DNA of 64,000 bases from Dendrobium chrysotoxum (GCA_019925795.1 CM034314.1:23677774-23741773), one strand, 5' to 3'. Shown: positions 35,592 to 46,710, counted from the first letter of the stretch. Translations and numbers: made by a program. The notes: generated from the sequence alone by a model not told the origin.

Positions 35592-35605
35592 CTACAAAAT
35601 AATCA
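35592..35605 (-). promoter_or_regulatory. gag-pol junction: 14-nt stop-to-stop gap
   Basis: The gag frame ends at TGA (35,605-35,603) and the pol frame opens after TAG (35,594-35,592). The 14 nt between and including them read TGATTATTTTGTAG. Sirevirus 2 has TGATGATTTTGTAG at 51,367-51,354 in the same position and phase. The frames do not overlap, so simple slippage within an overlap is not possible. The TTTTGTAG end looks like a plant splice acceptor. Confidence 0.6.
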
Positions 35606-37357
35606 AACATTAGCCTTGGAAACCCAAACAAGTTTGGGTTCACCTCTTGATAACTTTAAACCAGATGCATGTGTGATATGCTGTGGTTTCTGTACCTTAG
35701 GTCTCCATACTAAATATGTTCTATACTTCAAAGTACAGGTATGGGAAATGTGTCCTAAACTACCACAAGAAAAACACTTTATCCCTGGAAAGGGATTCAC
35801 TAATTTATTCTTCCTAAAATTTTTCTTTTTAGATCTTAAGTCAATGTTCTTATAGTAAGATTCATGAAACTCTTCAAGCTTAGGTGGTATTTTATTTTCC
35901 TTAAGTGCTTTAATCTGAACTTTAAGATATGCATTGGCACTTTCTAGAATCGAGTTATCAATTTTCAACTCATGCTCTCTAGAATCCGATTCATCCATAA
36001 AAGTCTTAAAATCTTTTTCAAGTTCAGCATGTGATGATTTTAAAAGATTGTGCTGTTTGTTTAAATCATCATACTCATCCAACAAAGTCATGTGGTTGCT
36101 ATTAATTAATGCATGATCTTTTCTAAGGATCTCATAATCTTTTTGCAGCTCTATGTAATCCAAATTTAACTTAGCATACAATTTCTTAAGTTTCCAATAT
36201 GCAGAATATATGCGTTCAGAAACTTCAAATAATTCTTCATAGCTTAAATCACATACCTCATCCTCATCTGAATGGTCGAGATTATCAGCCATTAAGCACA
36301 AATTGGTAACTTCCTCTTCTGGTGCTGTTTCTGATGAATCTGAAGCTGAGTCCACCTAGAAAGCTCGTTGTACTCTCTTTTTACCCCTTCTATCCTTAGG
36401 TTTCTCCTCGGTCTTCTCCTTGTTAGGATTTCCTTTGAGATTGGGGCATTCTGTCGTGATGTGACCTGGCCTTCTGCACTCATAGTAAATGACTTCATTC
36501 GAAGCCTTGACATTCTTCTGGAACTTACCCTTGTTCCAATTCTGGCGTCTTCTCTGCTTCCTTTTTAGGAAACTTCTAAATTGCCTCGTCATCAGGGCAA
36601 TATCCTCTTCGTCCTCAGGTAGCGATTGATCACTTTCAGAGTCATCCACCTTTAAAGCAATATTCTTCTCCTTTTGCTTTTCACCTGCATCAATCTGTCT
36701 TTGAGTCACCGATTGCTCATAAGCAATTAGTGATCCAAGAAGATTGTCAACAGAATAAACATTCAAATCTTTAGATTCTGTTATTGCAGTTATCTTTGCA
36801 TCATATGCAGGAGGTAAACAACGTAATATCTTATTAACTTTCTCAGCATTTGTTAACTCCCTACCTAAAGAATGCAATGAAGTGGCTATGTGTGTAAAGC
36901 GAGTGTACATGTCAGAGATTGATTCATTCTGTTTCATGCGAAAAAGTTCATAGTCGTGCAAGAGAATGTTCAATCTAGTTTGTTTCACTTCATTTGTACC
37001 TTCATATGTGATGCAAAGTCTATCCCAAATTTCCTTTCCTGATTTACAGGTAGACACACGCATGTAATCTTTCGATTTTAAAGCACAAAAGAAACTATTC
37101 AAACACTTAGCATTCAGTTGCGCTAGTTCATGTTCTTCTACAGTCCAGTTTGTAAAAGGTGTTTGAACTCTTATTCCTTCTACAATCCTAGTTGGTTCAG
37201 TATAACCATCCTGAACTAACATCCACATACGATAGTCAAGTGATTGCAGAAAAGTAGACATGCGAGTTTTCCAAAAATCAAAAGGAATATTATCAAATAA
37301 CGGTGGTCTAGTGATCGAGTATCCTTCCATAGTATTTCTATTTCCAAAATTAGCCAT
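35603..37357 (-). pseudogene. gag: Sirevirus 1 gag with coiled-coil extension
   Basis: The start is the ATG at 37,357 (MANFGN), 44 nt inside the PBS. Residues about 60-220 form a UBN2-type capsid domain (KEIWDRLCITYEGT, LLHDYELFRM, LRCLPPAYDAKITAI). A zinc knuckle near residue 295 reads YYECRRPGHITTEC; its first Cys is Tyr. A TAG at 36,358-36,356 then interrupts the frame, where Sirevirus 2 has Trp (TGG). The open continuation of about 250 residues holds a long coiled coil (36,240-35,890). It then has a second, intact knuckle, CFSCGSLGHISHTC, and ends at TGA 35,603. Long coiled-coil Gag is a Sirevirus hallmark. Confidence 0.9.
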
Positions 37358-37400
37358 GATCGAAATTTCAAACAGTATTTAAAACAGTTATTTTGAAATA

Positions 37401-37414
37401 GCGCTCTGATACCA
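37401..37414 (-). promoter_or_regulatory. primer-binding site of Sirevirus 1
   Basis: The minus strand reads TGGTATCAGAGCGC, starting two bases after the 5' LTR. Its first 12 bases are the standard complement of the 3' end of plant initiator tRNA-Met. Confidence 0.95.
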
Positions 37415-37416
37415 CT

Positions 37417-39141
37417 TGAAAGTGCAAACAGGTTGTTAGACCTATTGCTCAATGTCCCTAGGCTAACCAAGAGGGGGGTGAATTGGTTCCTTTTTTTTTT
37501 AAATTACTCTTGATATTTTGGAAATTTTAAAAGCTAATCGTACAGTACGATATAACTTCGTACAGTACGAACAGAGATAATTTTTGCTCTTTCTTTTAAA
37601 TCAGAAATTCAACCACAACGAGAATAAACTACAGAAAATAGAAATATAGAAAAATAAATAGAGAACAGAAAACATAAGAATTTATAGTGGTTCGGTCAAA
37701 CACGACCTACATCCACTCCCTAGAGATCCCTTCTCTAGGTATTGCACTAAAACCATGTGACTCTCCTTTTGCCCCTATAGTAAGGCGGAGAAGCCTTTAC
37801 AAACTCTCTTCCACCAACCCCGGTGGGGTAGAGTACCGTCGTCCTTTTCACCCTCCAAGTGCGGTAGAGAACCGTCGTCCTTTTCACCCTCCAAGTGCGG
37901 TAGAGAACCATCATCCTTTTCACCCTCCAAGTGCGGCAGAGAACCGTCATCCTTTTCACCCTCCAAGTGCGACAGAGAACCGTCATCCTTTTCACCCTCC
38001 AAGTGCGGCAGAGAACCGTCGTCCTTTTCACTCTTCAAGTGCGGCAGAGAATCGGAATCCTTTCGAACAATGCTCTTGCAAAAGTCTCCAAGGAACTAGG
38101 AAGATGCTCGAAGAACAAGTAAAAGAAATCCTCTCAATTGGATAACCTTATGAATCTCCTCACAATTTTCTCTTGAAAGATCTCTCAAAACTCACTCCCA
38201 AACACTCTCCCAATCACTCTCCTCTCACTTCCCAAAAGAATTTTCATAGAAGGATCATATCTCCAAACAGTTTTGAGTCATTTTTATACTTAGGACAGAA
38301 AAAACTGTCCAAAAACTGAATTTTTAAGTTAAGACTGTGTCGATCGTCCCGTACGATCGTCAATCATACTGTACGAATAGTTCAAAGATTTGAACACTCC
38401 GTCCTGTACGACTCATCAGATGAACAAAACAGAGCCGTTCGTACACATAGTTCGTCCCGTACGAACGCTTGGACGATCAAGTCAGTAAGCATCGTCCCGT
38501 ACGAACGCTTGGATGATCAAGTCAGTAAGCATCGTTCAAACGATTCATCCCGTACGAACGCTTGGACGATCCAGTCAGTAAGCATCGTCCGAACGATTCA
38601 TCCCGTACGAACGCTTGGACGATCAAGTCAGTAAGCATCGTCCGAATGCTTCGTCCCGTACGAACCTCTGGACGAACCCAATTTTGAGCTTTTCGTACAG
38701 CAAAAACTCACGTACGAATGGTATTCGTACTGTACGAACATGCCTTAGAAAAATTTTTCATCTGATGGGTTCTTCCTGGAGGACATATTATTTATATTGT
38801 ACTGTACGAAATGAATTCGTACTGTACGATCTGTTTAAAAACATTTAAACTTTTTACTCCCCCATTGTGTGTGTGCAAAGTTATCCAACTTACAATCACA
38901 CTCTCTCAGACTCAAGAAAAAGAAAAAAAAATTACAGACTTCATTTACAGTGAACAAGTGAATTTGAAGTCATCAACAGTCTTGAGTGTGAATTTCCTGA
39001 AAAATACTTTAGTACACACAGACAAAAACTCAAATATATGTTAGAAGATGAATTAGACAAACAATAAACTTTTATAATCATCAAAAATATAAACTTAGAT
39101 TAGAATTCTCATGAACAAAATGATTCACTCAAATCGAAACA
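37417..39141 (-). repeat. 5' LTR of Sirevirus 1 (1,725 bp)
   Basis: It runs TGAAAGTGCAAACAGG to CAAATCGAAACA. It has the same layout as the 3' LTR, with six full 36-bp units and one partial at 37,823-38,060, the TATA box at 38,281-38,288, and the U3 palindromes at about 38,335-38,840. Four 53-bp-type units start at 38,454, 38,494 (after a 40-bp short unit), 38,547 and 38,600. Confidence 0.95.
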
Positions 39142-39146
39142 CCTTA
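39142..39146. repeat. target-site duplication of Sirevirus 1, right
   Basis: CCTTA directly follows the terminal CA of the right LTR and matches 27,747-27,751. Confidence 0.95.
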
Positions 39147-40762
39147 CACCTATCCAGGAGGTTAGAAGCTAGAAATGTTGGCTGCAAAGGTGAGAGTGAC
39201 TTGGTTTTGTCCTTATATGGGGGGGACGACACCCTCGCCACTTTTGGCTAAACCAAGGCTTGGGCTAGGTTTAGAATCTATTTAGAAATACTTTAAGCTT
39301 GATTTGACTCATCTAAATAGGAGGGTTTGGAGGGAAATGGAAAGTATGGAGAGATTTGACAATTTAACCCACTTCTTTTGGTTTTGTTGACTATTTGACC
39401 AGTCAACCAGTTAAAGCTGACTGGGATAGGTCTTAGGGAGGTCTTACATGTTGTTGGATAAATACCAAAGAGGTTTGACATAACGGTTTGGATTTTTGGA
39501 TGAATGGTTGACCAAATGCATGGATTTGAGCACTCTTGATGAGTTGAACAAGTCAAACCTATGGAGGTTTTACTCATGAAGGTGTTGGGTATGTTTGGAG
39601 CATGCAATGAAATGATTTTTGGAGTTTGATGTAATTTGGATTGAGATATGGCTCAATGGAAACTCCTCTTGACCACTTGGGTTAAGCCATGTGGCTAGTC
39701 CAAGTAGGCCCAAGGGTTGGGTCTCTTATGGGTGGTCTTAGGGACCAAATGGGCAACCCCATGTATTTAATTTGATTTGGTGGTGCTTAGAGCATTGGAT
39801 TTGAATTAAATTTAAGGGAAGGGTTATTTGGTAAAATAAGGTTGACTTTGTCAACTAGGTTTAACTAGGGTTCAAATTTTAGTTCAATGCATTCTAAATG
39901 TGATTTTGACTTTATTGGAGATGATCCTAGGATTTGGTGGGGTCTCCATGCATGCAATACAGTTTAAAAGGGTAAAAGGGGTCATTTAGTCAACCTAGGT
40001 TTACTTGGTCAACCAGGTTTGATCATGGCTTGGGGTTTGGTTCAATATACTCCAAAACATATTTAGGATATGTTGGAGGAGGTTTTAGGGTTTGGTTTAA
40101 CTAAGCCATGTTGAAGTTTTCATAAAGTTCAATTTCAGAGTTTTAGGATTTTGGGGTTTAAGTGGCACTATAGTCAACCATGGTCAATCAAGGTCCCCCA
40201 AGGGCTCTATATTTGCTCAATGTATCATGATCATGTCAAAGATGATGTTCAATGGGTTTGGTGAAACTTCCAAGATCAAAATCCATAATATCTCATGTCC
40301 AGTGGCATAGGCTATAAATATTTAAAAGTTTTGTAGTTTTTGAAATTAAATTCAATTTTGGGGATTGGAGATCTTGGATTGCCCTAAATTTGGATGGTTG
40401 ATCCTAGGGACATATCTAATCAATATGTAATTGACAAATCATGATTCCAAGGTCAGTTGGTTTGGTTTTGAGGTGATTGAAAAATCATTCAAAATAGGTT
40501 ATAGGAGAAAGGATTTTGGCCTCAACTTTTGGTTTAAAAGTTTTGATTCGGTCTTGGTTTTTTGAACTTGGTTGATTGGATTTTATTTACTTATATCATT
40601 GGTAATCATTTAGGTGATTGTTAATGACAGAGTAGGAGGGGTCAAATGGTAGCCATTAGGTGACTACCAAGTGAAGGGATTTGGATTGAATTTTATTTTG
40701 ATTTGAGTTTGGATTGAATTTAAATTTGGTTTAGTTAACCTCATACAAAAATAAGGTGAACA
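39142..40762 (-). mobile_element. repeat X copy 1, right part
   Basis: This is the continuation of X after Sirevirus 1. It is homologous to 61,400-63,650, for example TCCAGTGGCATAGGCTATAA (40,301) against TCCAGTGGCACGGACTGTAA (63,214). There are many TTGAC/GTCAA words at 39,380-40,200. A minus-strand ATATAAGGAC at 39,213-39,222 may be its TATA box. The end ...GGTGAACA at 40,762 joins the resumed Athila RT codons. No ORF is credible. Confidence 0.7.
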
Positions 40763-43150
40763 GAGTGTGACTTGGTGGAGGATCCATATTGAATATCAGA
40801 AGCTTAAGAAAGGCACTAGGAAGGATCATTTATATTCCCCTTTACTGACCAAATGTTTGATAGATTAGCTAGGCATTCTTTCTACCATTTTTGGATAGAA
40901 ATCAGATTCCCATTGCCCAAAAAGATTAAAATAAGACAACTTTCACAATTCCTTATGAAACCTTTAGATTCAGGCATATGCCTTTGGGCTTATGCAAATC
41001 TTCAGCTTCATTTCAAAGATGTATGATATCAATATTCTTTGATTTAATAGAGCAGGGCATTAAGCTCTTCATATATGATTTTTCAAGCTTTGGAATGATG
41101 TTTGATATCTGCTTAGATCATTTAGAGTTAGTTTTGAAAAGATGAAAGAAAACCAACCTTTTGCCTAAGTAGAAGAAATGTTAGTTCATGGTAAAAGAAG
41201 GCATTATCCTTGGACACAAAAATCTTTAAGAGGGGTATGGAGGTCGACAAGGCAAAGATCCAAGTGTTTAAGAATTTTCCACATCTTACTTCTATTAAGG
41301 GAGTCTTCAATTTCTTAGGTTATGTTAGATTTTACAAGCATTTGATAAATAATTTTTCAAAAATTACCAAATTGCTTTGTCATTTGCTTGAAAAAGGCAT
41401 ACCTTTTGATTTTCTTGCTAATTGCTTAATGCTATTTGAGATGCTTAAAAAGTACTTAATTACTACACCTATCATCATTTCACCTCAATGGTCTCTTAAC
41501 TTTGAATTAATGTGTGATGATAGTGACTATGCCATTGTAGAAATTTTAGGGCATAGGCTTGATAAGAAAATTCACGCCATTCTAGTAAAACTCTTAATGA
41601 TGCCTACATTAATTATATAAAAAATAGAAAAGAGTTGCTAGCTATAGTTGCCTTTGATAAATTTAGATCTTATCTAATTGGCACCAAAGTAATTATTTTC
41701 ACTGATCATTCTATTGTCAAATACTTGTTAACTAAGAAAGATTCTAAGTCCCGATTAATCAGGTGCAATTTTTTGCTACTGGAAATTGATGTAGAGATTT
41801 GGATGGGAAAGGCTTTGAAATTTATGTGGCTGATCAGTGAAATTAACGATAACGACTTTAATGAATTTTCCATGTCGAAAAGCTATTTTCATTGCATTCT
41901 TGGAATATACCTTGGTATGCTAACATTGTTATTTATATTGTTAGTAGTGTTATCCCCACTGACATGTCTTTTACCCAAAGCCATAAATTTTTGCATGATA
42001 CTAAATTTTATTTCTACAATAAGCCTTCTTTATTTAGGAAGTGTAAGGACCAAATTATTAGGCAATGTGTCCCTGAAATGAGATTGAACCCATCATTTGT
42101 CAGTGTCATTATTCTAAGTATAGAGGGCATTTTGGAGGGTTTAGAACTGCTTCTAAGATTCTTTAATAGGAATTTTATTAGCCTACCCCATTTAAACATA
42201 TAAAAGATTTTGTTAAACGATGTGATTGATGTTAGCGGTTAGGAAATATTTCTAGAAGAAATGAAATGCCCTTAGAATATATGCTTGAAGTTGAATTTTT
42301 TCATGTTTAGAATTTAGACTTCATGTAATTTTATTCAATTATTTGAAAGTCAATACATTTTAATAGCTATTGAATATGTTTAGATAAAAGGAATATAAAG
42401 TTCTAAAATTGATGCTCGGGTAATAATTAAGCTCTTTAGAAAAAAAAAATTTCTAGATTTGGAGTACCTAGACTCATCATCAATAATGGGGGTAGATATT
42501 TTTGTAATGAGAGAGTTGAAAATCTAATTTCTAAATATGGAATTAAGCATAGGATATAAAATGCTTAACATCCACAAACTAGTGGTCTAGTGGAGATTAG
42601 TAATCGAGTGATTAAGAGAATTTTAGAAAAAAATGTAGGTCCAAATAAGAAATATTGGTCATTGAGATTAGATGTTGCACTTTGGGCTTATAGGATTGCT
42701 TATAAGACTCTAACTAGAATGTCTCCCTATAAATTGATTTTTAGAAAAGCATATCATTTACCTTAGAGTTAGAGCACAAAGCTTTTAGGGTAGTAAAAGA
42801 ATTATATTATAAACTTAAGGATGCTGAAGGAAAAAAGCTAATACAGTTAAATGAATTGGAAGAATTAAGAATTGATGCCTACAAAAATGACAAGTTATAT
42901 AAAGAGCAAATCAAAAAGTAGCATGATCATAAGCTCATTAAGAAAGAATTTGACACTAGACAGGAAGTCTTATTGTATAATTAAAGATTAAATTTTTTTC
43001 TTGATGAAGCTTAACTCCAGGTGGTTAGGCCCATTCATTGTTATAAAAGAATATCTTTATGGAGCTGTTGATATCAGGGATCATAAGAAAGCCCAACCAC
43101 ATAACACCCATACACTAGAAAGGTCCTATCATGTTGGTTAGCAATAGAAA
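40763..43150 (+). pseudogene. pol: Athila-like RT (rest), RNase H and integrase
   Basis: The reading resumes with TWWRIHIEYQKLKKGTRKDH, the codons that should follow the 22,480 break. RT goes on with YAFGL, FQRCMISIFFDLIEQGI and a damaged active site (IYDF for the expected xDDF). From 41,210 there is KRGMEVDKAKIQVFKNFPHL and FLGYVRFYKHLI. RNase H follows with WSLNFELMCDDSDYA, FDKFRSYLIGTKVIIFTDHS and KYLLTKKDSKSRLIR. Integrase has RLGNISRRNEMPL, INNGG (the second catalytic Asp is Asn) and HPQTSGLVEISNRVIKRIL, and ends near SRWLGPFIV at 43,020. Stops and frameshifts are numerous, so it is dead. Confidence 0.85.
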
Positions 43151-43229
43151 AATCACAAGATCTAAGTTTTGAAAACTATTTAGAATTTTTGTCTAATTTT
43201 AACTTCAAAACAAAAAAAAATTAGAGAGC

Positions 43230-44090
43230 TGCTAATAAATGTCAATATATAAGAAATAAACTCATACATTAAATTCTCTTTTCTTTTATTATCAAAATGA
43301 ATATATAATAATTACACTATAATATATGACTACGAACCAAATATAGTATAGAGTAGAATAATAACTAGCCATGATTATACAATAGTAAAGAAATGCCTAT
43401 GCAGACTCAGATCAGATCATAAAACTGTTACTCAACTGGTTCTTTCCCTCTCTCAAACCTTGAAATAGAAGGCGAAATAATTGTGGGCTAACATAACTCA
43501 GCAAGCCACATTTACCTATCTAAATTTTCAAATGAATCTATTACTAAGCATTTAATTGAGAAATAAAAGTAATACAATAAATCACTGTGCTGAGTAGAAT
43601 AATAATTATAATTACAGGAATTCAAATAATGATGCTAGAAAAATAAACAAAGAAGCACTTCATAACATATAGAATTTTGAGAATTTTGACCATTATGCCT
43701 CCCATTGCTAGTACCAGAACAAATAGTGTATATAGTACTAGAATATGCCCGTAAGCACTAAAACATGCCCGTAGACACTAGAATATGCCCGTAGGCACCA
43801 GAACATAACTTCTTCCACCCACATCAAAATTCTACATAATCATACATTTCAATCAGTTAAGCACATAATTCATTACATTACAATAATTAAAACATAAATA
43901 AGCTAATTCCAAAACTACATAAAATATTATAATGGTAGGCAGCTAAATATACTATTGAGCATAAACACACTATTTCAGAATATAACCAAATTATCAGAGA
44001 TTGTTTGGAATATTATCTTGAAGCTTTAACTATATTGCAATATTATTTTCTAACCAATTAAAATAATGAAATGTCAAAAATCCTTGATGT
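43230..44090 (-). repeat. dispersed repeat 'Y', minus-strand copy
   Basis: It is the reverse complement of 8,370-9,310 by the landmarks listed there, including three to four GCCCGTAGGCACTAGAATAT-type minisatellite units at 43,715-43,805. It lies directly after the end of the Athila-like pol. It is non-coding. Confidence 0.55.
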
Positions 44091-44109
44091 ATTATGGGGA
44101 TTGTGTTTA

Positions 44110-44977
44110 GTTTGTGTTTGCTTAAATATAACCCCAATAAAAATGTAAGTGTACGTGTTGACCAAGTAATAAAATGTATGAGAGAGTTTCGATCCCATGA
44201 GAAAATAATATGCTACATAAAAATATTTTAGTACCGTCTACTCAAACTAAAGTTTTTATCCTATGAAATAAAATTAGGGGTAATTTCTATCTCTAATGAG
44301 AAATGCAAAAAAATATTGAAATTATCAGTAATTAAAGTATTTTGAACAAATAATAGTGAATATCCTAAGTTTCTCTAAATAGACTTCTCTATATTAGTTG
44401 TGAATCAGAGCTTATGCATCATTAAATCTCTATCGAGCTTATAAGAATGTAAAGGAAGGTTCATGACTTTCTTACAATTATTAAATCCCCATAGACCCTA
44501 GAATACTAAATATCCTATATCTAATCATGCAAGCATTCCATCTCAATTCTCCTAATTATTCCAACATTCCTCCATAGAGGTAATGTATCACACTATATGT
44601 TAATTTTATACATGACCATTGCAAAATTAAATGAAGAGTGGGAGATACTGAAAACAACCATTCATATTCTAAAACTCTAGAGTCTACATTAGGAATTACC
44701 AAGGTTCTCACATCATCAGTCTAAAACTATGAGTTTAGCTGGCCATTAAATAAAAATTTAACAACGCAATTTATATTACTTGCTCAAGAAAGAAAGTACA
44801 AGTAGAGATGAAGAAAATATTACCCGAAATAAAGAATCCCAAGTAGTTTCTATAGATGGACCATTCCCAAAGACAAAGAGTGGAAGAATCCCAAGCAGTT
44901 TGCTTTGTTACAACATTGGGCTAAATTGGCATGGCTACTGATTGAACTAGTGCAACACTTCTTTTCCTTAATGGTTC
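44110..44977 (-). mobile_element. Athila-like LTR (copy C), 3' portion on the minus strand
   Basis: The reverse complement follows LTR A: TAGCTAAAC-like GCCAGCTAAACTCATAG, ATAGTGTGATACATTACC with GGAGGAATG, TAAGCTCGATAGAGATTTAA, and near the end CATGGGATCGAAACTCTC and TTACTTGGTCAACACGTAC. These match LTR A at 14,280-14,730. Sirevirus 2 interrupts it at 44,977, and the remainder is at 54,955-55,132. Confidence 0.65.
44973..44977. repeat. target-site duplication of Sirevirus 2, left
   Basis: GGTTC directly precedes the TG of the left LTR and is repeated at 54,955-54,959 after the CA of the right LTR. Confidence 0.95.
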
Positions 44978-45349
44978 TGAAAGTTTGATAGGGATGTTAA
45001 GCCCTGATGAACTAGTCCCGAGGCTAACCAAGAGGGGGGTTGAATTGGTTATTTAAAAAATTCGTGAGCAACAAAAAAAATCTTTTCGATAATTTTCAAC
45101 GGAAACAAGTAAACACAGAAATGAAAAGATCAACCACAGATTTCACCCAAGCAGATAATAACAGAAAAATAAAGTGTAGAAAATAATCAGAAAGTGCACA
45201 CTAGATTTTATAGTGGTTCGGTCAACTTGACCTACGTCCACTCCCCGGAGCCTCCCCTTTGGGTATTGCACTAACACAAAAGTGACTCTCCTTCTGCTCC
45301 CAAAGTAAGGTGGAGAAGCCTGTACAAAACTCCTTTCCACCAACCCGAT

Positions 45350-45495
45350 GAGGCAAAGAACCTGAACGCCTTTAGCTTCCACCTGAAGCAGGCATAGAAC
45401 CCAAACTCCTTTCACTTCTTCCTGAAGTAGGCAAAGAACCTGAATTCCTTTCGCTTCCTCCTGAAGCGGGTAGAGAACCCAGATCTTCTTGCGAA
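45350..45495. repeat. 39-bp minisatellite in the Sirevirus 2 LTR
   Basis: There are three to four units of the type GAAGCAGGCATAGAACCC plus a CTCCTTTC-rich half. It occupies the same place as the 36-bp array in Sirevirus 1. The counterpart in the other LTR is at about 53,597-53,735. Confidence 0.8.
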
Positions 45496-45701
45496 CGATC
45501 CTCCCACAAAAAATACCGATAAGATGAGAGACGATGAACAGAGAAGATGACTCTGATCCTTACTTGGGGGAACCTTTATGAATCCCTCACAAACTCCCCC
45601 TCACAAGATACTCTCTCTCTATCTCTCCCAAGCTCTCTCTCTCTCAAGGTTTCTCTGGAAAGGAAAGTGGAAAAAGATTTTTCTTGTTAGAAGAAAAAGG
45701 T

Positions 45702-45709
45702 CTTTTATA
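45702..45709 (-). promoter_or_regulatory. TATA box of the Sirevirus 2 3' LTR
   Basis: The minus strand reads CCTATAAAAGACC. The same box in the 5' LTR is at 53,952-53,959. Confidence 0.65.
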
Positions 45710-45739
45710 GGAGGGCTCAAAATTTATCCTAAATCTCAA

Positions 45740-46445
45740 CTGGTCGGTCAATCTCGTCCAAGACGATCGCTAGATCATCCTATATGATCAGTTCAAAATC
45801 ATCTGTTTCAGCCTAGATGATCTGGCTCTTCTGGACGATTAGTAGAAAAAGTTGTTCAGATTGTCCCGTACGATTCTGCGATCATCCGGGACGATTAGTA
45901 TAAATTCAGGAATTTCGTCCAGAAGACCGCTTTGGTCATCCAGAGGAACTTGTGCTGGATGACCTAAAAATGACTTGAACGTCCAGGATGATATTTCTAT
46001 CATCCTGTATGATTAGTTTAAAAAGTGCCAAAATCGTCCTGATCACCGCTCTAGACATACAGGTAAAACATGCTGGACAGCCAGGATTTTTAACACATCA
46101 TCCCGTATGATCCTGCGATCATTCAGGACGATATGATCGAATCAATCAGACCTTAATTACTTTCCTTAATCACCAGACTAATTTAGGCATGATTGTAATG
46201 GATCATCCAGGATGATACATATATCATCCGGGATGATCAGATCAAATCTCTAAAAATAAAACTTGCCTAACTTGATCTGGCAACTGAGAATTTCTAATTT
46301 GAGCATATCATCTTGTATGATGGATGGATCATCCAGAATGATCGGCTTAATCAGACAAACTTAACTTGGTCGCCCTAATTAGGATTTCTATTTTCACTGG
46401 ATCATCCAGGATGATGTGAATATCATCCAGGATGATCTGAATAAA
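45740..46445. promoter_or_regulatory. U3 palindrome array (TCATCC/GGATGA-type) of Sirevirus 2
   Basis: Many copies of palindrome-like GATCATCCAGGATGAT, ATCATCCGGGATGATC and ATCGTCC...GGACGAT occur upstream of the TATA box on the sense strand. The second copy is at 53,995-54,690. The position matches the CGTAC-type array of Sirevirus 1 but the core sequence differs. Confidence 0.75.
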
Positions 46446-46710
46446 AAATGAACAGAAACTCTAATTCACTCAAGCTCTCCCCCTGAGTGTGTGTGTGCAA
46501 GGTACTTAGTTAGGGGATCAGTTACATAGCATTTGACTCAATAAAGATAAAAAAGTACATTGGACCTAGATTTTAAAACAGACTGACTCGAGCTTGGACT
46601 AGCTTGAACTTGTAATTAAACCTGCGTACCTAAAAGATTAAACATGCAACCAGAGATAGAAATATTTGCTATCATCAAAATCATAATCTTTAAAACCAGA
46701 TTTGCAACAA

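Larger units (their letters stand above)
27752..39141 (-). mobile_element. Sirevirus 1: complete Ty1/copia element, 11.39 kb
   Basis: This is a full-length element on the minus strand. It has two LTRs, an initiator-tRNA-Met primer site, a polypurine tract with a second copy 257 bp inside, a gag with coiled-coil extension and two zinc knuckles, pol in the copia order PR-IN-RT-RH, and an env-like ORF between pol and the 3' LTR. That set is diagnostic of the Sirevirus group. A 5-bp duplication (CCTTA) frames it. The LTRs differ at about 14 of the last ~425 bases (hand count), so the insertion is fairly recent and younger than Sirevirus 2. It sits inside repeat X copy 1. One stop in gag and three in pol make it non-autonomous as it stands. 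Confidence 0.93.
44978..46709 (-). repeat. 3' LTR of Sirevirus 2 (1,732 bp)
   Basis: It runs TGAAAGTTTGATAGGG to CCAGATTTGCAACA and aligns with 53,230-54,954. It holds GAGGCTAACCAAGAGGGGGG near 45,011, TAGTGGTTCGGTCAAC near 45,212, about four 39-bp units (45,350-45,495), TATAAAAG on the minus strand at 45,709-45,702, and the U3 palindrome array (45,740-46,445). Confidence 0.95.

Noticed and set aside
37401..37414. Possible tRNA gene at the TGGTATCAGAGC match
   Set aside because: Only the 3'-end complement used as primer site is present; there is no cloverleaf.
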